From an uncultured Pelagibacteraceae bacterium (GTDB lineage: Bacteria > Pseudomonadota > Alphaproteobacteria > Pelagibacterales > Pelagibacteraceae), in NCBI GenBank assembly GCA_902566925.1, contig CACFKO010000006.1, positions 1-64,000 of the forward strand: a stretch of 64,000 nucleotides of DNA, given 5' to 3'. Below are positions 58,682 to 64,000 of the stretch, one piece after another. The translations under genes and the position numbers were made by a program. Position 1 is the first letter of the stretch. Every line of letters starts with the position of its first letter. The notes under the pieces are model-generated. The model searched no databases. It worked only from the letters and a program-made list of their open reading frames with translations, and was not told the origin of the DNA.

Positions 58682-60247
58682 TTAAAATACTATAAAAAGT
58701 CCTATTACAACACCTAAAAAAATTATAATCATGTTGTTTCTCAAATTTTTCAATTTTAATTCCTCAATTTCAAAATTTTTTCCATTAAGATCATTCAAGT
58801 TCAATTTTCCCTCAGCAATCATTTGTAAAGCTGTATTAGCATTATCCATCACATTAGGTAAATCTGGAATTCTTTCTAAAAGATCTTTTGAAAGTTCAAT
58901 AGTTTTATTGATTGTTGCTTCAGGACCTTTTACCTTTTTGACCCAAGTTTCTAAAATTGGGCGTGATACTTCCCAAATGTTTGTATCTGGGTTTAATTTT
59001 CTAGCAACACCTTCAACAACTACCATTGTTTTTTGAAGTAATAATAACTGAGTTTGTGTTTGCATATTAAATTTTTCTGTTATTTCAAATAATTGGCCCA
59101 ATAAATTTCCACCTGAAATATCTTTAATTGATTGACCAAAAATTGGTTCACCAATAGATCTTAAAGCCTGTGCAAATTCATCTTTAGATGTGTTTTGAGG
59201 AACAAGTCCAGCCAAAAAATGCATTTCAGCTACCTTAGTGTAATCTCTTTCAATAAAACCATAAAGAATTTCTGCCAAATATTTTTTATTATTTTTATCT
59301 AATCGACCCATTATCCCAAAATCTATGGGCACTATATTTCCAAATTTATCTACAAACAGATTTCCTTGATGCATATCAGCATGAAAAAAACCATCCCTTA
59401 CAGATTGCTTAAGAAATAATTGTATTAAATTTTCAGATAGGCTTTTAAGATCGATATTTAGATTTTTTAGTTTTTCGATATCCCTGATTGAAACCCCGTT
59501 TATTCTATCAAGTGTTAGAATCTTTCTTGAAGTATAATTCCAGTATATTTTAGGTACCTTAATACCTTTATCATTTATAGTGTTTTCTCTCAATTCGCTT
59601 GCAGCAGCCGCTTCAAATCTTAAATCCATTTCAATATTCGTTATTTGTTTTAATAGACTTATAACCTCTACAAGTTTTAATCTTTTAGTTTTATGAAATA
59701 TGTTTTCTATTAAGTAGGCAAAAAACATCAATGCATCTAACTCATCGTTGACTAAAGTGTGAATATTTGGTCTTAAAATTTTAATTGCAAGCTCTTCCTC
59801 TTTATTATTGATTTTTATTTTTGCAAAATGAACCTGGGCTATCGATGCTGCAGCAATTGGTTCACTAAAAGACAAAATATCGTTGAAAGAATCATTTCCT
59901 ATTTCTTTTTTAATAATATTTCTAGCATCTTCCTTATTAAACGCTGGTAATTTATCTTGAAGTTTTTCCAATTTTTTTGCTATCTCATCGCCTATAATGT
60001 CAGGTCTTGTTGCCAAAAATTGGCCAAGTTTAATAAATGTTGTACCCATATCCTCTAATGACTGGCATAATTTTTCACCAGATGACTTATTCAAATCTTC
60101 ATTTTTTTTTGAATAGCCTATTGAAAATATAAATGAAATATATTTTAAAGTTTTCGGAATTGGTTTTATTTCGTCCAAAATATCAATTGCACCAGAAACC
60201 GACAATTTCCTTAGCATTTTAAACAAATTAAATATTTTTTTAAACAT
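58682..60247 (-). CDS. ubiB: UbiB, ubiquinone biosynthesis kinase-like ATPase
   Basis: Atypical ABC1/ADCK kinase-like ATPase required for ubiquinone synthesis at the inner membrane. From ATG 60247 the protein has 521 residues: the family KxGQ motif (FIKLGQFLATRPD), the alanine-rich nucleotide loop AAASIAQVH, HADMHQGNLFVD and IDFGIMG, and one C-terminal membrane helix (about 500-519). A TTG at 60262 would overlap ubiE; ATG just after the ubiE stop is preferred. Confidence 0.96.
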   Translation of the reverse strand: MFKKIFNLFKMLRKLSVSGAIDILDEIKPIPKTLKYISFIFSIGYSKKNEDLNKSSGEKLCQSLEDMGTTFIKLGQFLATRPDIIGDEIAKKLEKLQDKLPAFNKEDARNIIKKEIGNDSFNDILSFSEPIAAASIAQVHFAKIKINNKEEELAIKILRPNIHTLVNDELDALMFFAYLIENIFHKTKRLKLVEVISLLKQITNIEMDLRFEAAAASELRENTINDKGIKVPKIYWNYTSRKILTLDRINGVSIRDIEKLKNLNIDLKSLSENLIQLFLKQSVRDGFFHADMHQGNLFVDKFGNIVPIDFGIMGRLDKNNKKYLAEILYGFIERDYTKVAEMHFLAGLVPQNTSKDEFAQALRSIGEPIFGQSIKDISGGNLLGQLFEITEKFNMQTQTQLLLLQKTMVVVEGVARKLNPDTNIWEVSRPILETWVKKVKGPEATINKTIELSKDLLERIPDLPNVMDNANTALQMIAEGKLNLNDLNGKNFEIEELKLKNLRNNMIIIFLGVVIGLFIVF

Positions 60248-60249
60248 TT

Positions 60250-60954
60250 TTAGATTTTCCAACCAGAATGAATTGCAACTATACCTCCCGATAAATTTCT
60301 ATATTCGACGTTGCTAAATCCATTTTTTTTAAAAATATTAGAAAGTTCATCTTGACTATAAAATTCTTTAATGGTTTGTGTTAAATATTCATAAGGCTCA
60401 GAGCTACCTACAACATATTTTCCAATTACAGGTATAGATTTGGAGTAAATTTTATAAAATTTACCAAGTAACTCATTATCTATCTTTGAGAATTCTAAAC
60501 AAAAAATCCTACCACCGGTTTTAAGAACTCTTTTTGCCTCTTGAAGAGATGAATTTATGTCAGAGAAATTTCGTATACCAAAACTCACTGAGTAAGTGTC
60601 AAAAGTCTCATTTTTAAAAGGTAGCTTTTCTGCAAAAGAACAAGTCCAATTGATATTTTCTAAGTTTTTAAGTTTCCTTTTGCCCTCATCCATCATTAGT
60701 TTGTTAGGCTCAACACAGGCAACTTTACCCAAAAAATTCGTTCTTTTCATAAATGCTTTTGCTACATCTCCAGTGCCTGATGCAATATCAATTAGATAAT
60801 CTCCTTTCATAGGGTTCATCCAGTCAATTAATCTCTTTTTCCATAAACGATGAATTCCAAATGACATTATATCGTTCATTACATCGTATTTATTAAATAC
60901 AGCATTAAAAACTTTGGTTGCTTTTTTTATTTTAGACTGATTAATATTTGTCAT
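60250..60954 (-). CDS. ubiE: Ubiquinone/menaquinone biosynthesis C-methyltransferase UbiE
   Basis: C-methylates the quinone ring. The 234-residue protein has VFNAVFNKYDVMNDIMSFGIHRLWKK, the SAM site LIDIASGTGDVAKAF, SFGIRNFSD and GGRIFCLEFSK, all diagnostic. It precedes ubiB directly, and its start lies 15 bases from that of the divergent mutM, a conserved alphaproteobacterial arrangement. Confidence 0.97.
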   Translation of the reverse strand: MTNINQSKIKKATKVFNAVFNKYDVMNDIMSFGIHRLWKKRLIDWMNPMKGDYLIDIASGTGDVAKAFMKRTNFLGKVACVEPNKLMMDEGKRKLKNLENINWTCSFAEKLPFKNETFDTYSVSFGIRNFSDINSSLQEAKRVLKTGGRIFCLEFSKIDNELLGKFYKIYSKSIPVIGKYVVGSSEPYEYLTQTIKEFYSQDELSNIFKKNGFSNVEYRNLSGGIVAIHSGWKI

Positions 60955-60969
60955 TTTACAAATAGTTAT

Positions 60970-61839
60970 ATGCCAGAATTACCCGAAGTTGAAGTTGTTA
61001 GAAGATCACTATCAAATTTTATATCTGGTCTAAAAATAAACAAAGTAGACATTTTTAATAGCAACTTAAGGTTTAAAATAAGTAAAAATTTAAAAAAAAA
61101 CATAGAAAAACAAAAAATTACATCAATATCAAGAAGAGCAAAATTTTTACTTATTAAATTACAAAACAGCAAGATCATACTTATTCATCTTGGGATGACC
61201 GGTAAAATCTTTATAAGAAACAAAAAAACAAAATCTACTTTAGTTACCAGCTTTTATTACGATAAGATTTTTAAAAAAAAACATAATCACATAATATTAT
61301 ATTTAAGCAATTCAGTTGAGCTAATTTATAATGATGTGAGAAAATTTGGTTTTATAAAAGTTTTAGAATTTGACCAATTAAGCTCCAATCAACATATATA
61401 TAAACTTGGACCAGAGCCTTTAAGTAAAAATTTTAATTATCATTATTTATTATCAACAGTTAGAAAATGTGGAAAAAATGTCAAAAATTTTATGATGGAT
61501 CAAAAGTATATTTCTGGTTTAGGAAATATTTACGTAAACGAGATATTATTTTCTAGTTCAATCAATCCGAGAAAATCAGTAAAAAAACTTTCTAACGGAC
61601 AAGTTGTAAAAATGATTTTAAATACAAAAAAAATATTGATGCGCTCGATACAACTTGGAGGTTCTTCAATTAGTGACTTTAATACTGTATCTGGACAAAA
61701 GGGTAAATATCAAGAAATGTTCATGGTCTATGATAGAGAAAATAAACTTTGTAGGAAAAAAAAATGCAACGGAATAGTTAGAAAAATATATATTAGCAAT
61801 AGATCCACTTTTTTTTGTAATAAATGCCAAAATAATTAA
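60970..61839 (+). CDS. mutM: Formamidopyrimidine-DNA glycosylase
   Basis: Removes 8-oxoguanine and other oxidised purines. The 289-residue protein starts PELPEVEVVRRSL with the catalytic Pro and Glu, then ISRRAKFLLIKL with the conserved Lys nearby, LGMTGKI, NDVRKFGF, MDQKYISGLGNIYVNEILF and the C-terminal zinc finger. The first Cys pair of the finger is spaced C-x4-C (CRKKKC) rather than C-x2-C; the second pair is CNKC. Slightly longer than usual. Divergent from ubiE. Confidence 0.95.
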   Translation: MPELPEVEVVRRSLSNFISGLKINKVDIFNSNLRFKISKNLKKNIEKQKITSISRRAKFLLIKLQNSKIILIHLGMTGKIFIRNKKTKSTLVTSFYYDKIFKKKHNHIILYLSNSVELIYNDVRKFGFIKVLEFDQLSSNQHIYKLGPEPLSKNFNYHYLLSTVRKCGKNVKNFMMDQKYISGLGNIYVNEILFSSSINPRKSVKKLSNGQVVKMILNTKKILMRSIQLGGSSISDFNTVSGQKGKYQEMFMVYDRENKLCRKKKCNGIVRKIYISNRSTFFCNKCQNN

Positions 61840-61842
61840 AGA

Positions 61843-61871
61843 TTGACCCTAATATTTCGAACATATATACG
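61843..61871 (+). promoter_or_regulatory. Probable promoter for rpsT
   Basis: TTGACC (61843-61848) followed by TATATA (61864-61869, spacer 15) or TATACG (61866-61871, spacer 17). The rpsT ATG is at 61881, so the leader would be only a few bases. Confidence 0.5.
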
Positions 61872-61880
61872 TTCCCATAA

Positions 61881-62147
61881 ATGCCAAATATTAAATCAGC
61901 CATCAGAAAGGTAAGAAGAATCAAGAAGCAGTCCTTAGTGAACAAATCAAGAAAAAGTAAATACAAGCAGGCATTGAAAAAAATGCTAAAATTAATTGAA
62001 AAAAAAGATAAAAAAGAAATAAATAAATACTATCCTAAATTTCAGTCAGAATTAATGAAGGTTGCCAAGACTGGAGTGATCAAAAAAAAGAATCTTTCGA
62101 GAAAAATTTCAAAAATTTCAAAAAAAATTAAAAATATCAATAGTTAG
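61881..62147 (+). CDS. rpsT: 30S ribosomal protein S20
   Basis: Small basic ribosomal protein. The 88-residue protein starts PNIKSAIRKVRRIKKQSLVNKSRKSK and is almost all helix and lysine, as S20 is. Its place just before dnaA is the standard alphaproteobacterial order. Confidence 0.97.
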   Translation: MPNIKSAIRKVRRIKKQSLVNKSRKSKYKQALKKMLKLIEKKDKKEINKYYPKFQSELMKVAKTGVIKKKNLSRKISKISKKIKNINS

Positions 62148-62358
62148 TTGTAATCAATTAATAGTTGTCGTAGACAAAAAAATTTTTAAAAAAAAATAAC
62201 TAAATATAGTAAGTTATCATTGTAGGTTGCAAATTTTTTTACTTTCACCTTCGACGTTTATTATACAACCTAAACCGATTTATTTTTTTGATTCAACTCA
62301 CAGATATTGCAATAAAAATAATTAGCTATAAACATATTTTTTTATTTTAAAAAAAATC
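62148..62358. other. Gap of 211 bases upstream of dnaA, no gene seen
   Basis: Longest non-coding stretch in the window. It is very AT-rich and holds a 7-base inverted repeat, TAGGTTG at 62223-62229 and CAACCTA at 62266-62272. No perfect DnaA box (TTATCCACA) is visible; TTATACAAC is the closest. It presumably holds the dnaA promoter; a replication origin is possible but not supported. Confidence 0.4.
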
Positions 62359-63768
62359 ATGGAAAAAATTTCAATTAAAAAGACAGCTTCTAGTTCTCTC
62401 TTGGAAGAAAATATTCTGGATTGGAATTTAATTCAAAAATCTTTTGAACAATCTTTTGGTACTGAGATTTATTCAAGCTGGCTTAAAAACATTTCATTAA
62501 TAAAAGAATATAATGATCATGTGATTTTGGGCGTAAAAACCCGATTTTTTAGGGATTGGATAACTTCTAGATATGCCGATAAAATTTTAGGTGAACTGAA
62601 AAAACATAAGATTAGTATTACTAGACTGGAATTTAAGATAGAACCAGAAAAAACAAACAGCAAAAGTTTTTTTTCAAATTTACAGGAAAATAAAGTTTCA
62701 GAGATTAAAAACTCAATTTTAAATTATAACAGGCTGAATCCAAATTTAAATTTTGATAATTTTGTTGTTGGTCAAAGTAATAATTTATGTTTTTTGTCGG
62801 CAAAAAAAATATGTTCTCAATTATCTAGATACAATCCTCTTTTTATTTATGGTGGAGTAGGATTGGGTAAAACCCATCTTTTAAATGCAATTGGTTTGGA
62901 ATTAAGTAAAAAAAATACCGTTATGTTTATTTCAGCCGAAAGATTTATGTATCAATTTATAAAATCCATCAAAAAAAATGAAATGGTAAATTTTAAGGAC
63001 TTTTTTAGAAAAGCAAATGTGTTCATAATAGATGATATTCAGTTTATAAGAGGCAAAGAGGGGCTCCAGGAAGAATTTTTTCATACCTTTAATACATTAT
63101 TTGATCAGAGCTCTCAAATTGTAATTTCTTCGGATAGGGCACCTAACAAACTAGATAGAGTTCAAGACAGGATAAAATCTAGATTATCTGGTGGTCTCGT
63201 AGTTGATATTGGTTTACCAGAATACGATTTAAAATTACAAATATTGAGAAAAAAAATATCTGAATATCAGAATTTTTTCAAAGAAAGTCCAGATTTACAA
63301 GAGGAAGTGCTTAGTTATATGGCAAAAAATAGTAACTCAAATATTAGGGAACTCATTGGAATATTTAACAGAGTTGTTGCTTTCGGGAAAATGAGTAAAA
63401 AACCCCTAAGTGTTAACGACTGTAAAATAATTTTGAGAGATGTTTACAATAGCAATAAAGTTATAACTATAGACAAGATACAAACCGTAACATCCAATTT
63501 TTTTAGTATTAGTCTTGGTGATATGTTATCACCGAGAAGATCTAGACCTTTGGCTAGGCCCAGGCAGATAGCCATGTACTTTTCAAAAAAGCTTACTACA
63601 CGATCATTGCCAGAAATTGGAAGAAAATTTGCAAACAGAGACCATACTACAGTGATACATGCAGTAAAAACTATAGAAAAATTATTACAGAACAACGATG
63701 AAATAAAAAAGAATGTTGAAGAATTAAAATCATTAATTCTGAGCGATACAAATGCAGTTTCAAATTAA
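62359..63768 (+). CDS. dnaA: Chromosomal replication initiator protein DnaA
   Basis: AAA+ ATPase that opens the origin. The 469-residue protein has domain I (about 20-85), a linker, Walker A GGVGLGKT at 165-172, Walker B IDDIQFI, sensor motifs, and C-terminal domain IV with the DnaA signature FANRDHTTVIHAVKTIE. Full length. It overlaps dnaN by 17 bases. Confidence 0.98.
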   Translation: MEKISIKKTASSSLLEENILDWNLIQKSFEQSFGTEIYSSWLKNISLIKEYNDHVILGVKTRFFRDWITSRYADKILGELKKHKISITRLEFKIEPEKTNSKSFFSNLQENKVSEIKNSILNYNRLNPNLNFDNFVVGQSNNLCFLSAKKICSQLSRYNPLFIYGGVGLGKTHLLNAIGLELSKKNTVMFISAERFMYQFIKSIKKNEMVNFKDFFRKANVFIIDDIQFIRGKEGLQEEFFHTFNTLFDQSSQIVISSDRAPNKLDRVQDRIKSRLSGGLVVDIGLPEYDLKLQILRKKISEYQNFFKESPDLQEEVLSYMAKNSNSNIRELIGIFNRVVAFGKMSKKPLSVNDCKIILRDVYNSNKVITIDKIQTVTSNFFSISLGDMLSPRRSRPLARPRQIAMYFSKKLTTRSLPEIGRKFANRDHTTVIHAVKTIEKLLQNNDEIKKNVEELKSLILSDTNAVSN

Positions 63769-64000
63769 ACGTGACACGTTACTCAAGTCATTATCTATTG
63801 CACACAATATAATTGAAAGGAAAAATACTATTCCAATACTCGCAAATGTTTTATTGGAAACAAAAAATAACAAACTGAATATAATTGCTACTGATTTAGA
63901 TATAATATTTCATGATGAAATATCTGATGATTTAAAAGTAGATCAGGAAGGAAGTACCACAACCTCAGCAACAGTTCTATACGATCTTTTACGAAAATTG
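63752..64000 (+). CDS. dnaN: DNA polymerase III beta clamp (partial, cut by window edge)
   Basis: Only the first 83 codons are inside the window. The sequence QFQIKRDTLLKSLS, ERKNTIPILANVLLE and IIATDLDI is typical of the first clamp domain. It starts within the dnaA end, as in the conserved dnaA-dnaN pair. Confidence 0.93.
   Translation, partial: MQFQIKRDTLLKSLSIAHNIIERKNTIPILANVLLETKNNKLNIIATDLDIIFHDEISDDLKVDQEGSTTTSATVLYDLLRKL

Noticed and set aside
62148..62358. oriC with DnaA boxes upstream of dnaA
   Set aside because: No perfect or clustered DnaA boxes; only an AT-rich gap and one short inverted repeat. Left as an undefined gap.

Overview
This is a gene-dense, very AT-rich stretch of an alphaproteobacterial chromosome. 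Many genes overlap by a few bases, the longest gap without a gene is about 210 bases (upstream of dnaA), and I see no rRNA, tRNA, insertion sequence, prophage or CRISPR array. Base composition, compactness and gene order (rho-mnmE-mnmG-rsmG-parA-parB with holA-lptE-leuS opposite; irr beside fabA-fabB-fabI; ubiE beside mutM; rpsT-dnaA-dnaN) fit a streamlined marine lineage such as SAR11 or the HIMB59/AEGEAN-169 type. That placement is inference; the class Alphaproteobacteria is much safer.

Layout. 1-3.8 kb: lolA (partial) and ftsK on the minus strand, diverging from hemH-hemJ. 3.8-12 kb: rho, an unassigned methyltransferase-like gene, a DNA-alkylation repair gene on the opposite strand, then mnmE, mnmG, rsmG, parA and parB; two parS-type palindromes lie inside rsmG. 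12-16.6 kb: holA, lptE, leuS and a DUF3576 lipoprotein on the minus strand. 16.7-17.8 kb: an outer-membrane porin with a strong terminator. 17.8-21.8 kb: small genes with shared or overlapping starts (ThiE-like, yggS, L,D-transpeptidase-like, winged-helix regulator), a very short ArfA-like ribosome-rescue gene, a PfkB kinase and nth. 21.8-26.9 kb: dapB, dnaJ, dnaK and grpE, then rdgB. 26.9-31.8 kb: an LppC-like lipoprotein-type gene, rsmI, a BON lipoprotein and malic enzyme. 31.8-37.5 kb: murJ, trpS, nfu-type Fe-S carrier, Bax-like glucosaminidase, polysaccharide deacetylase and a short tsaB. 37.5-43.5 kb: fur-miaB-phoH-ybeY-lnt-metK. 43.6-50.1 kb: nusA-infB-rbfA-rpsO-pnp. 50.1-53.3 kb: a fab operon (fabA-fabB-fabI) and a small downstream pair. 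53.4-56.3 kb: irr, katG and a DUF2061 gene. 56.3-61 kb: SH3 protein, ThiF/MoeB-like, coaBC, ubiB and ubiE. 61-64 kb: mutM, rpsT, dnaA and dnaN (partial).

Together these are core functions: chromosome partition and replication initiation, translation and tRNA modification, heat-shock chaperones, heme and iron control, envelope building, fatty-acid and quinone synthesis. No clear accessory island is present. The points most worth a second look are the ArfA-like mini-gene, parS sites inside rsmG, divergent genes that share start-codon bases, several strong promoters placed so close to the ATG that the mRNAs would be nearly leaderless, and the loss of rimP, ylxR and truB from the nusA-pnp operon.
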